Shown here: positions 23,759 through 31,563 of the stretch, piece after piece
Position numbering within the stretch: the stretch's first letter is position 1
Layout of the letters: each line of letters starts with the position of its first letter
Assembly: GCA_030429665.1 (NCBI GenBank)
Contig: JAUIEZ010000039.1
Coordinates: 1 to 36,415, forward strand
DNA length: 36,415 bases
Direction of reading: 5' to 3'
Source: Gammaproteobacteria bacterium
GTDB lineage: Bacteria > Pseudomonadota > Gammaproteobacteria > Arenicellales > CAJQKF01
Translations under genes and position numbers: made by a program
Notes under the pieces: generated by a model
Seen by the model: only the letters and a program-made list of their open reading frames with translations
Databases searched by the model: none
Told to the model about the DNA's origin: nothing

Positions 23759-26700
23759 TTATCGGAAATCCCTGGACCTTGTTGTCAGCTCTCCCAGCAG
23801 GTCGCTGAAGTCGCGCAACTGGCTCGCTATCACGTGTATTACCTGCCCGTCGCGTTGTACTTCACCATAGGCCGCCATCAGCCTTGAGGCCGTCAGCGCT
23901 CGCCGGTCACGGTCGGCGACGCGCTGCCATACCACCAGGTTCACGTATCCGGTCTCGTCCTCGAGCGTGACGAATACCACGCTGTTGGCGCTCGATGGCC
24001 GCTGCCGGCAAGTAACCAGGCCGGCCACGCGCACCCGCCTGCCGTTCGGCGTGTCCTGGATGCGCGCAGCGGTGCGCACACGGCGTCGGTCGAGTTCGTC
24101 GCGCAGTAGGGCGAGGGGGTGGGGGCCCAGGGTCAACCCGCTGCTGGCATAGTCGGCGCGCGCGGTCTCCCCGGCAGTGGGTGGTCGAAGCAGGGGAGTC
24201 GCTTCTTTCGGCCAGGCGTCGCGCAACATCGGCAGTTCGGGCGCCGCGCCGGCCAGGTCCCATGCCGCACGGTGGCGATGGCGGCTGATACCGTTCAGGG
24301 CGCCGGCAGCGGCGAGGGCATTGCGGTCGCCGCGATCGAGACCGGCGCGATGGGCGAGGTCCCGGCTGTCGCCGAAGGGACCACTGGCGCGGGCGGCGAC
24401 GAGCCGCGCGGCGCCATCGCGGGACAGGTGCTTGACCAGGCGAAAACCGAGCCGCAGGGCCGGGCCGCGCCTTGTCGGCTCGAGGATGCAGTCCCACTCG
24501 CTGGCGTTGACGTCGATCGGCCGCACTTCGACGCCGTGACGCATCGCGTCCTGCACGAGTTGTGCCGGTGCGTAGAAGCCCATGGGCTGGCTGTTGAGCA
24601 GCGCGCAGGCAAAGGCCGCCGGGTGGTGGCGCTTCATCCACGCGGAAACGTAGACCAAGAGCGCGAAGCTGGCGGCGTGGGATTCGGGAAAGCCGTATTC
24701 GCCGAAACCGAGGATCTGTTGGTAGATGCGTTCGGCGAAGGCCTCCTCGTAGCCCCGTTTTCGCATGCCCTCGATAAGCCGGGCATGGTAGTGCTCCAGG
24801 CCGCCGCGCCGGCGCCACGCCGCCATGGAGCGGCGCAGCCCATCCGCTTCGCCGGGGGTGAAGCCGGCGGCCACCGTGGCCAGCTTGATTACCTGCTCCT
24901 GGAAAATCGGTATGCCGAGCGTGCGTTCAAGCACCTGGCGCACCGCCTCGCTCGGATAAGCCACCGGTTCCAGACCCTGGCGGCGCTTGAGATAGGGATG
25001 CACCATGTCGCCCTGGATAGGGCCGGGGCGCACGATGGCGACCTCGATGACGAGGTCGTAGAAGTTGCGTGGGGCGAGACGCGGCAGCATGGCCATCTGC
25101 GCCCGGGATTCCACCTGGAACACGCCCATGGTGTCGGCGTTGCAGATCATCTCGTAGGTGGCGGGGTCTTCGGCGGGAATGGTGGACAGGGTATGGCTTT
25201 CGCCGGTGGTCTCGGCGATCAGCGCCAGGCAGCGGCGAATGGCCGACAACATACCCAACCCCAGGCAATCCACCTTGAGCAGCCCCAGGGCGTCGATATC
25301 GTCCTTGTCCCACTGGATCACGGTGCGCTCGGGCATGGCCGCGTTCTCTACCGGCACCAGGTTGGACAGCGGTCGATGGCCGATGACGAAGCCCCCGGTG
25401 TGCTGGGAGAGATGGCGGGGGAAACCCATGATTTCCCGGGTGAGCCACGTGAGTCGCCTGAGCAGCGGGCTGTCGGGGTCGAGTCCGGCTTCGCGGATGC
25501 GCTCGGGCGGCATCTCCCCGCCATCCCACCAGGACAGGTTGGCGGCCAGTTCGTCGATTTGCTGCGCGCCCAGTCCCAGCGCCTTGCCCACGTCCCGCAC
25601 GGCGCTTTTCGGCCGGTAGGTGATGACGGTGGCGGTGAGCGCGGCCCGTTCGCGCCCGTACTTGCGGTAAATGTACTGAATGACTTCCTCGCGCCGCTCG
25701 TGCTCGAAGTCCACGTCGATGTCCGGCGGCTCGTTGCGCTCGCGGGAAACGAAGCGCTCGAACAGCAGCTCCATGCGCGAGGGGTCCACCTCGGTGATGC
25801 CCAGGCAGTAGCACACGGCCGAGTTGGCCGCCGAGCCGCGTCCCTGGCAGAGAATGCCGCGGCCACGGGCATATTCGACGATGTCGTGGACGGTAAGGAA
25901 ATAGGCCTCGTAGCCGAGCTCGCCGATCAGTTTCAACTCGCCCAGTACGCTGTCGCGCACTCGCGATGGGACGCCGTTGGGAAAGCGACGGTGCATGCCC
26001 GTCACCGCCAGGCGGCGCAAATGCTGGTAGGGTGTGCGCCCGCGCGGCACGAATTCCTCGGGATACTCGTACCGCAACTCGTCGAGGCTGAACTCGCAGC
26101 GTTCGGCCACCGCGAGTGTCTCGCGCAGCAGGTCCGGCGGGAAACGGCGTTCGAGGCGGTCGACGGGCTGCAGGTACCACTCCCCGTTGGGATGCAGGGC
26201 GAGTCCCGCCTCGGCTACCGGCACCCCGAGGCGGATGGCGGTGAGCACGTCCTGCAACGGACGGCGACGCGAACAGTGCAGGTGCACGTTGCCGCTGGCC
26301 AGGAGCGACAGGCCGCTGGCCCGGGCGATGCGGCGATGCTGGTCGAGGCGGCGGCTGTCGAGCCCGTCACAGTGATACTCGAGCGCCAGCCACGCATCGC
26401 CGTCGAAGTGTTCGCGTACCCAGGCCGCGTCCGCCGCCGCGATGTCGAAATCGTCCACGCGACCGGGACGATCGGCGCGCGAGAACAGCAGGGCGATGCA
26501 GCCGCGCGCATGCTCCGCGACATCGGAGCGGGTCAACGTGTAGCTTCCCTTGGCGGCGCGGCGCCGCCCTCGGCTGATGACCGCGCACAAGGCCGCGTAG
26601 GCGTGGATGTCGGGCGCCAGCAGCGCCATGCGCGTGCCGTCGTCGAGGACCAGCTCGCTGCCGACGATAAGGTGTAGGCCCACCGCCTTCGCCCGTACGT

Positions 26701-26860
26701 GTGCGCGCACCATGCCGGCCATGCTGCACTCGTCGGTGAGTGCCAGCGCGCGGTAGTCGAGGATGCGCGCGCGCTCCACCAGCTCCTCGGGATGAGAGGC
26801 CCCGCGCAGGAAGGTGAAGTTGCTCAGCGCGTGCAGTTCGGCATAGCGTTTCCCGTTCAC
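23759..26860 (-). CDS. dnaE2: Error-prone DNA polymerase DnaE2 (ImuC)
   Basis: A 1033-residue C-family polymerase alpha subunit of the damage-inducible type. It begins with the PHP domain (YAELHALSNFTFLRGASHPEELV), has the polymerase palm with the catalytic acids in PPDIDVDFEHERR, the GRGSAANSAVCYCLGIT and FPRHLSQHTGGFVIG blocks, and a C-terminal OB domain (VRVAGLVTCRQRPSSANSVVFVTLEDE). The length is typical for DnaE2 and shorter than DnaE1. DnaE2 works with ImuA and ImuB in translesion synthesis; neither is present here. I chose the GTG at 26860, giving the family-typical N-terminus; an in-frame TTG at 26896 is possible. A LexA box overlaps the first base of this GTG, indicating SOS control. 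The gene is convergent with hpsP and divergent from trpD. Confidence 0.95.
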   Translation of the reverse strand: MNGKRYAELHALSNFTFLRGASHPEELVERARILDYRALALTDECSMAGMVRAHVRAKAVGLHLIVGSELVLDDGTRMALLAPDIHAYAALCAVISRGRRRAAKGSYTLTRSDVAEHARGCIALLFSRADRPGRVDDFDIAAADAAWVREHFDGDAWLALEYHCDGLDSRRLDQHRRIARASGLSLLASGNVHLHCSRRRPLQDVLTAIRLGVPVAEAGLALHPNGEWYLQPVDRLERRFPPDLLRETLAVAERCEFSLDELRYEYPEEFVPRGRTPYQHLRRLAVTGMHRRFPNGVPSRVRDSVLGELKLIGELGYEAYFLTVHDIVEYARGRGILCQGRGSAANSAVCYCLGITEVDPSRMELLFERFVSRERNEPPDIDVDFEHERREEVIQYIYRKYGRERAALTATVITYRPKSAVRDVGKALGLGAQQIDELAANLSWWDGGEMPPERIREAGLDPDSPLLRRLTWLTREIMGFPRHLSQHTGGFVIGHRPLSNLVPVENAAMPERTVIQWDKDDIDALGLLKVDCLGLGMLSAIRRCLALIAETTGESHTLSTIPAEDPATYEMICNADTMGVFQVESRAQMAMLPRLAPRNFYDLVIEVAIVRPGPIQGDMVHPYLKRRQGLEPVAYPSEAVRQVLERTLGIPIFQEQVIKLATVAAGFTPGEADGLRRSMAAWRRRGGLEHYHARLIEGMRKRGYEEAFAERIYQQILGFGEYGFPESHAASFALLVYVSAWMKRHHPAAFACALLNSQPMGFYAPAQLVQDAMRHGVEVRPIDVNASEWDCILEPTRRGPALRLGFRLVKHLSRDGAARLVAARASGPFGDSRDLAHRAGLDRGDRNALAAAGALNGISRHRHRAAWDLAGAAPELPMLRDAWPKEATPLLRPPTAGETARADYASSGLTLGPHPLALLRDELDRRRVRTAARIQDTPNGRRVRVAGLVTCRQRPSSANSVVFVTLEDETGYVNLVVWQRVADRDRRALTASRLMAAYGEVQRDGQVIHVIASQLRDFSDLLGELTTRSRDFR

Positions 26861-26875
26861 TGTATAAATGTACAG
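26860..26875 (-). promoter_or_regulatory. LexA (SOS) box of dnaE2
   Basis: CTGTATAAATGTACAG on the plus strand is a CTGT-N8-ACAG LexA site with an AT-rich centre. It covers a TACATT -10-like hexamer (26872-26867 on the minus strand) that sits 18 bases from a TTGTCG -35-like hexamer (26896-26891). Its last base is the first base of the chosen GTG start codon. Confidence 0.85.
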
Positions 26876-27010
26876 CCTTCGGGCGAGCCGCGACAACCCG
26901 TACGCGATCTCTCCGCGAAGTGTGCGGCCACTCGCCGCACGGGACGTGTCGCGGGCAGGATTTAAACGTTAAACTTCCCCGCCTTGAACCAACGAGAACA
27001 GGAACCATCG

Positions 27011-28039
27011 ATGGACATGCAAGGCGCCCTCCGGGCTCTGACGCAAAGAAAGAACCTTACCCGCGGCGAGATGCAGGACGTGATGACGATCATCATGGAA
27101 GGAGAGGCCACGCCGGCCCAGATCGGTGCCTTCCTGGTGGCGCTGAACATGAAAGGGGAAACCGTGGACGAGATCACCGGTGCCGCCACCGTGATGCGCG
27201 GGTTCGCCGCCGCCGTCAAGCCCGTCGCCGAACCGATCGTCGACTGCGTGGGCACCGGAGGCGACGGGGCAGGGATCTTTAACGTTTCCACCGCCAGCGC
27301 CCTGGTGACGGCGGCAGCCGGCGTGCACGTCGCCAAGCACGGCAATCGCGCGGCCACGGGCAAATCCGGCAGCGCGGATCTGCTCGAGGCGGCCGGCGTC
27401 AACATCGCGCTGACACCGGACCAGGTGGCCCGGTGTATCGACGAGGTCGGCATCGGCTTCATGTTCGCCCCGACTCATCATGGCGCCACCCGTCATGCCA
27501 TCGGCCCACGTCGCGAGATCGGCGTACGCAACATATTCAACCTGCTTGGCCCGTTGACCAATCCGGCGGGGGCCCGCGCGCTGCTGGTCGGCGTATTCGC
27601 CCGCCGCTGGGTGAAGCCGATCGCGGAGGTTTTCCACGAACTGGGCGCCGACCACGTGCTCGTCGTGCATTCCGACGACGGACTCGACGAAATCAGCCTG
27701 GCGGCGACAACCACCGTTGCCGAACTCAAGGGAGGCGCGGTGAGCGAGTACGAGATCGCGCCCGCGGACTTCGGCATCGCGCCGATTGACGACATTCACG
27801 AGTTGGCCGTCGAAAGCGCCGCCGCGAGCCTGGAAACGGTGACCGCGGTGCTCTCCGGCGCGCCGGGCCCCGCGGCCGACATGGTGGCGCTCAACGCCGG
27901 CGCCACGATTTACGCCGCCGATCGGGCGAGCGGTATCGGCGAGGGGGTGGCACGGGCCCGGGAGATCCTGGCGACGGGCGGGGCCATGGAAAAGCTCAAG
28001 GCGCTGGCCGAATTCAGCAGCCGGTTCACGGCGGAGTAG
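27011..28039 (+). CDS. trpD: Anthranilate phosphoribosyltransferase
   Basis: A 342-residue enzyme that joins anthranilate to PRPP in the second step of tryptophan synthesis. The glycine-rich PRPP loop GTGGDGAGIFNVST (around residue 80), KHGNRAATGKSGSADLLEA, and the anthranilate-channel segments HHGATRHAIGPRREIGVRNIFNLLGPLTNPA are all intact. The ATG at 27011 follows an AGGA at good spacing; a TTG nine codons earlier and an ATG two codons later are alternatives. The gene stands apart from other trp genes in this window, as is common in many proteobacteria, though trpG/trpC may lie elsewhere. It is divergent from dnaE2 and followed 43 bases later by a RAM-domain gene. Confidence 0.95.
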   Translation: MDMQGALRALTQRKNLTRGEMQDVMTIIMEGEATPAQIGAFLVALNMKGETVDEITGAATVMRGFAAAVKPVAEPIVDCVGTGGDGAGIFNVSTASALVTAAAGVHVAKHGNRAATGKSGSADLLEAAGVNIALTPDQVARCIDEVGIGFMFAPTHHGATRHAIGPRREIGVRNIFNLLGPLTNPAGARALLVGVFARRWVKPIAEVFHELGADHVLVVHSDDGLDEISLAATTTVAELKGGAVSEYEIAPADFGIAPIDDIHELAVESAAASLETVTAVLSGAPGPAADMVALNAGATIYAADRASGIGEGVARAREILATGGAMEKLKALAEFSSRFTAE

Positions 28040-28082
28040 CGCGCCGGCCACGACCGACCCAAATCAACCGGAATCAAACGCC

Positions 28083-28322
28083 ATGAAAACGTTATTCGTC
28101 AACGTCAAATGCAATCTCGGACAGGCCTACAAGGTAGCCAGCCAGATCGTCGAACTCGAGGGTGTCTCGGAGGTCTACTCGATTTCCGGCGAGTACGACC
28201 TGCTGGTCAAGTGCTACCTGCCGAACGACCGTGACGAAGGTCGATTCGTGATCGAGTCCATTCAGAAGGTCCCGGGTGTGCAGGATACCTCCACCATTAT
28301 CGCGTTCAACGCTTTCAATTGA
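28083..28322 (+). CDS. Stand-alone Lrp/AsnC ligand-binding (RAM) domain protein
   Basis: A 79-residue protein consisting only of the effector-binding and oligomerising domain of Lrp/AsnC regulators (MKTLFVNVKCNLGQAYKVASQIVELEGVSEVY at the start, then GEYDLLVKCYLP and VPGVQDTSTIIAF). It has no DNA-binding helix-turn-helix. Such free-standing RAM proteins form decamers that bind amino acids and may modulate full-length Lrp proteins. Being 43 bp after trpD suggests co-transcription and perhaps sensing of tryptophan or another amino acid, but that is inference. Two GC-rich hairpins follow its stop. Confidence 0.88.
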   Translation: MKTLFVNVKCNLGQAYKVASQIVELEGVSEVYSISGEYDLLVKCYLPNDRDEGRFVIESIQKVPGVQDTSTIIAFNAFN

Positions 28323-28331
28323 ATATCGAGC

Positions 28332-28380
28332 CCGGGGACGGGAATCGCCCGGTCCCCGGTTGAACCGGCATTCTTGCCGG
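28332..28380. terminator. Pair of hairpins between the RAM gene and the cytochrome gene
   Basis: Stem 1 is CCGGGGAC (28332-28339) with GTCCCCGG (28352-28359). Stem 2 is CCGGCA (28365-28370) with TGCCGG (28375-28380) and a TTCT loop. They fill the convergent gap and can end transcription from both sides; no strong T-run is present on either strand. Confidence 0.55.
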
Positions 28381-28384
28381 GCGG

Positions 28385-28912
28385 TTACTGGAGGGCGTCG
28401 AGCATGTAATCGACAGCGGCGCGAACCTCGTCGTCGCTGAGTTGGGTCTGGCCGCCCTTGGGGGGCATGACGCCGGCTTCGCCCTGGAAGCCGTTGATGG
28501 CGTGGTCGTAGAGCATGTCGTTGCCCTTGGCGATCCGGTCCGCCCACCCGGCCGCGTCCGCGAACTTGGGCGCGCCCGCGACGCCCGTGGCGTGGCAGGC
28601 AAGGCACGCCTGTTGATACACGGCGTCCCCGCTCATGGGTTCGGCGGCCGCTTCGCCGCCGCCGCCGGCGGAGGTGCCCTGGGTGGAGGCGACCTGCTCG
28701 GGTTCGCCGACGTTGAGGACTCCGACCGGCGCTACGCGTTCGGCCACGACTTTGTCGATCCCGGTCTGTCGTTGCTCGTCCAGCCGTGCCGACACTTCGC
28801 TGCTGTTGATGGATGCGACGAAGATGAGAACGAGCACCAGCATGAGCAGCAAGGCGATCGTGGTGAAAAAGACCTTCGCGAAGGTTTTGTCGGACATCTG
28901 GCTTTCGGACAT
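28385..28912 (-). CDS. Membrane-anchored cytochrome c (c5-type, monohaem)
   Basis: A 175-residue protein. One N-terminal transmembrane helix (about residues 12-34) anchors it to the inner membrane with the rest in the periplasm. A flexible Gly/Ala/Glu-rich linker (about 80-92) leads to a C-terminal class I cytochrome c domain with the haem-attachment motif CLACH (Cys103, Cys106, His107) and an axial Met149 in GVMPPKGG. This is the architecture of gammaproteobacterial cytochrome c5 proteins that carry electrons to terminal oxidases. The ATG at 28912 was chosen; a second ATG five codons later and an upstream TTG are alternatives. It is convergent with the RAM gene and is followed upstream by tRNA-Arg on the other strand. 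Confidence 0.88.
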   Translation of the reverse strand: MSESQMSDKTFAKVFFTTIALLLMLVLVLIFVASINSSEVSARLDEQRQTGIDKVVAERVAPVGVLNVGEPEQVASTQGTSAGGGGEAAAEPMSGDAVYQQACLACHATGVAGAPKFADAAGWADRIAKGNDMLYDHAINGFQGEAGVMPPKGGQTQLSDDEVRAAVDYMLDALQ

Positions 28913-29138
28913 GTCTAGCAATTCCCGTATTGAACTAGTGCGATAATGCCGTGGATCCGCGCCGGTCCCGCACGTCGCCGCTCCCGTTCAATCTGGTGAA
29001 TGACCGGGTCCGAGCGTAGGCCTGACGGATGCTGGAAACGGGCGCCGAGTATAACTTAAAATAGCGGTGCAGAAAAAAATACGAGTAATCGGCGAAGGGC
29101 CCGGCCGACGGGTTGAATTCCGATCTTTTCCCGACATC

Positions 29139-29215
<77 letters not shown>

Positions 29216-29321
29216 GTTCCCTCATTCCCGCTGAAATCCAGGCATGCAGCCGGTCGACCTCGCACGGGGTGGATTCCGGTGGAACGGGTAGCGTGAATCG
29301 GTTTTCATCCGGCGAGACATC

Positions 29322-30584
29322 ATGATTCAGCACAAAACGCTCGATCCGCGACGCTTTCTTCGTGAACTTTTCCAGGCGGGTGTCGACGCCGTGCGCGCTG
29401 AACGCGCCATGGAAGGGGAATTGCCCGCGCCGCCCGCGGGGCGGACCATCGTTTTGGGCGCGGGCAAGGCGGCCGCGGCCATGGCGTCGGCATTCGAAAA
29501 ACGCTGGCCGGCGCCGTTGGAAGGATTGGTGGTCACGCGGTACGGGCATGGCGCTGCCACGCGTTCCATCGAGGTGGTCGAGGCGTCCCACCCGGTTCCC
29601 GACCAGAACGGCATCGACGCCGCGCGACGGATCATGGCGCTGGCGGAGTCGGCCGACGAGAACGACCTGGTGGTCGTGCTGGTTTCCGGCGGCGCGTCGG
29701 CGCTGCTCACGGCACCGGCGCGCGGCGTCACGCTGGAGCAGAAACAAGCAATCAACCGGGCGTTGCTACGCAGCGGCGCGCCGATTACGGAGATGAATAC
29801 CGTTCGCCGGCACCTCTCCGCGGTCAAGGGCGGGCGGCTGGCGAAGCTGATCGATCCGGCGCCATCGGTGACGCTGGTGATCTCCGACGTCGCCGGCGAC
29901 GATCCGGCCGTGGTGGGCTCGGGACCGACCGTCGCGGATACGACCCGCGCCGGCGATGCGCTGGAAATCCTGGCACGCTACCGGATCGATGTGCCGCCGG
30001 CCGTGCAGGCGGCCATCGAGTCGGGACGCGGCGGAGGCCCGGTGGATCCGGAGCGGCACCGCGTTCGCGTGGTGGCGTCCGCCCGGACGATGCTCGAGGC
30101 GGCCGCCGCTCATGCCCTGCGTTGCGGCGTCCATCCGGTCATTCTCGCCGACGACTTCGAAATCGATGCCGACTCCCTGGCGCAGGTCCATGCCGGCATC
30201 GCGCGACAGGTGGCGCGTGGCGATGGCGTGACGACGCCGCCGTGCGTGCTTCTTTCGGGTGGCGAGACATCGGTGTCCGTCCGCGGCAAGGGGCGCGGCG
30301 GACGAAACGGCCAGTTTCTGCTTGCGCTCGCGCTGGCGCTTGACGGGATGCCGGACTGTTGGGCAATCGCATGCGACAGCGACGGCATCGACGGCATCGA
30401 AGACAACGCGGGCGGGGTGATCGAACCTGGCAGTCTGGAGAGGGCGCGCGCAGCCGGACTCGATCCAGGTGCCTTGCTGGCGAACAATGACGCCTACCGC
30501 TTTCTCGAATCGCTGGACTCACTTGTCTTCACCGGACCGACACGCACCAACGTGAACGACTTTCGCGCCCTGCTGATCGTATAG
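29322..30584 (+). CDS. Glycerate 2-kinase (GckA/MOFRL family; TtuD-like)
   Basis: A 420-residue protein of the DUF4147 plus MOFRL type. The N-terminal domain has GAGKAAAAMASAFE (about residues 47-60), ASHPVPDQNG, VLVSGGASALL and MNTVRRHLSAVKGGRL. The C-terminal MOFRL domain has the LLSGGETSVSVRGKGRGGRNGQFLLALAL block and CDSDGIDG. It phosphorylates D-glycerate to 2-phosphoglycerate; older annotation calls the family hydroxypyruvate reductase TtuD. It could feed C3 compounds released by the upstream catabolic blocks into glycolysis, though it is 5 kb away and separately transcribed. The ATG at 29322 follows GGCGAG. A bidirectional terminator lies 40 bases after its stop. Confidence 0.92.
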   Translation: MIQHKTLDPRRFLRELFQAGVDAVRAERAMEGELPAPPAGRTIVLGAGKAAAAMASAFEKRWPAPLEGLVVTRYGHGAATRSIEVVEASHPVPDQNGIDAARRIMALAESADENDLVVVLVSGGASALLTAPARGVTLEQKQAINRALLRSGAPITEMNTVRRHLSAVKGGRLAKLIDPAPSVTLVISDVAGDDPAVVGSGPTVADTTRAGDALEILARYRIDVPPAVQAAIESGRGGGPVDPERHRVRVVASARTMLEAAAAHALRCGVHPVILADDFEIDADSLAQVHAGIARQVARGDGVTTPPCVLLSGGETSVSVRGKGRGGRNGQFLLALALALDGMPDCWAIACDSDGIDGIEDNAGGVIEPGSLERARAAGLDPGALLANNDAYRFLESLDSLVFTGPTRTNVNDFRALLIV

Positions 30585-30624
30585 GCCCGCAACGCGGTCG
30601 GCGTGTATTGAGCATTCGACTTCG

Positions 30625-30651
30625 AAAAAAAAGCCCCGCGTTGGCGGGGCT
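30625..30651 (-). terminator. Strong intrinsic terminator (minus strand), probably bidirectional
   Basis: AGCCCCGC pairs with GCGGGGCT around a 4-base loop. On the minus strand it is followed by a run of eight T (bases 30632-30625), making a textbook intrinsic terminator for dsbA or the candidate small RNA. On the plus strand only CTTC follows, so it acts weakly for the glycerate kinase gene. Confidence 0.93.
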
Positions 30652-30749
30652 CTTCAAGGTTCCGTTTGCGAGTCGGAGGTGACGGGATGGGGGTGCAAAC
30701 GGAACGACGAGAAATTTAGCCGAAGGTTACGGAGCAGGCAATCGAACGG
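30625..30749 (-). ncRNA. Candidate small RNA (about 125 nt) downstream of dsbA
   Basis: On the minus strand a TACAAT -10-like hexamer (30761-30756) is followed by about 125 nt holding an 11-bp perfect stem (GTTCCGTTTGC with GCAAACGGAAC, 30705-30659) and then the terminator with eight U. Promoter-like box, internal stem and terminator in a row are typical of small RNAs. The -35 is weak (TTTACT with 19-bp spacing). I recognise no known RNA family; a processed dsbA 3' UTR is the main alternative. Confidence 0.4.
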
Positions 30750-30885
30750 CGGCTCATTGTAAAAAAGTTACGTACATCCAAGTAAAAACCACAGAGTTCA
30801 CTACTTCACAGTTGACCTCGTTGGAACCGCCGTGGCATTCGTGCGCGACGAATTGTCTTGTCTGCACGCCGGTTCGCTGCGTCCC

Positions 30886-31512
30886 TCATCCGTTCGATGA
30901 CAGCGAAATCAGATGTTCTATCACCTTGAAGAAGTTTTCGTAGTTGCCGGCCATGGTAACCGTGGTGATGTACTTTCCGGCGACCGCGACCGACGGCACG
31001 CCGGTGATCTCGTAGCGATCCGTGAGTACCACGGCATTGCGCGTGTGGGTGTCCACGGCGAACGAGTCGAAGGCCTTCATGAAGTCGTCCACGGACGGCC
31101 CGCCATTCTCGGCGATCCACTCGGCGTATTTCGCGGGATCGGTCACGCGGTTCAGCGGTCGGGGTTTCTTGTGGATCGCATCGAATACCTGCTTGTGGAA
31201 CGTCTCCCGAATGCCGAGCGCGTCCAGCGTGTAGAACACGCGCGCATGAAACTCCCACGAATCGCCCAGCACCGCCGGCATTTCCACGAACGCCGCGCTC
31301 TCGGGCATTCGCGATACCCAGTCGCGGAGCGGAGCCTCCAGGTTGTAGCAATGGGGGCAGTGATACCAGAACAGTTCCCGAACCTCGATCTTGTCACCGG
31401 TCTGCGTGGCTTGTTGTTCGGATAGCTCGCGGTAGTGGACGCCCTCTTCGAATTCCTGGGCCTGCGCCTGGGGCAGGAGGAGGAACAGGGCCGCGACAAT
31501 CAGGTTTTTCAT
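30886..31512 (-). CDS. dsbA: Periplasmic thiol:disulfide oxidoreductase DsbA
   Basis: A 208-residue exported thioredoxin-fold protein that introduces disulfide bonds into periplasmic proteins. The signal peptide ends about residue 19 (LLLPQAQAQ). The active site is Cys52-Pro-His-Cys55, the classical DsbA CPHC, and the cis-proline loop is GVPSVAV (TGVPS). The helical insertion lies between them. The ATG at 31512 is preceded by GAGGAG. It is 51 bases downstream of mpl on the same strand and appears to be the last gene of a three-gene unit (membrane protein, mpl, dsbA), ending at the terminator near 30640. Confidence 0.95.
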   Translation of the reverse strand: MKNLIVAALFLLLPQAQAQEFEEGVHYRELSEQQATQTGDKIEVRELFWYHCPHCYNLEAPLRDWVSRMPESAAFVEMPAVLGDSWEFHARVFYTLDALGIRETFHKQVFDAIHKKPRPLNRVTDPAKYAEWIAENGGPSVDDFMKAFDSFAVDTHTRNAVVLTDRYEITGVPSVAVAGKYITTVTMAGNYENFFKVIEHLISLSSNG

Positions 31513-31563
31513 TGGGTGGATCTCCTCGTTTGATGGATCGATGGGTTGTCGGGCTGACTGCGC

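Larger units (their letters stand above)
30585..30885. other. Intergenic region between glycerate kinase and dsbA with candidate small RNA
   Basis: This 301-bp convergent gap has no protein gene I can support. It holds a strong terminator (30625-30651), an 11-bp inverted repeat with a 25-nt loop (30659-30705), and on the minus strand a TACAAT hexamer (30761-30756). It reads as either a long structured dsbA 3' UTR or an independent small RNA gene. Confidence 0.7.

Noticed and set aside
24119..26677. An 852-codon open frame on the plus strand opposite dnaE2
   Set aside because: It lies wholly antisense to a certain DnaE2 gene; long antisense frames are common in GC-rich coding DNA, and its Arg/Gly/Ala/His-rich translation shows no family or domain.
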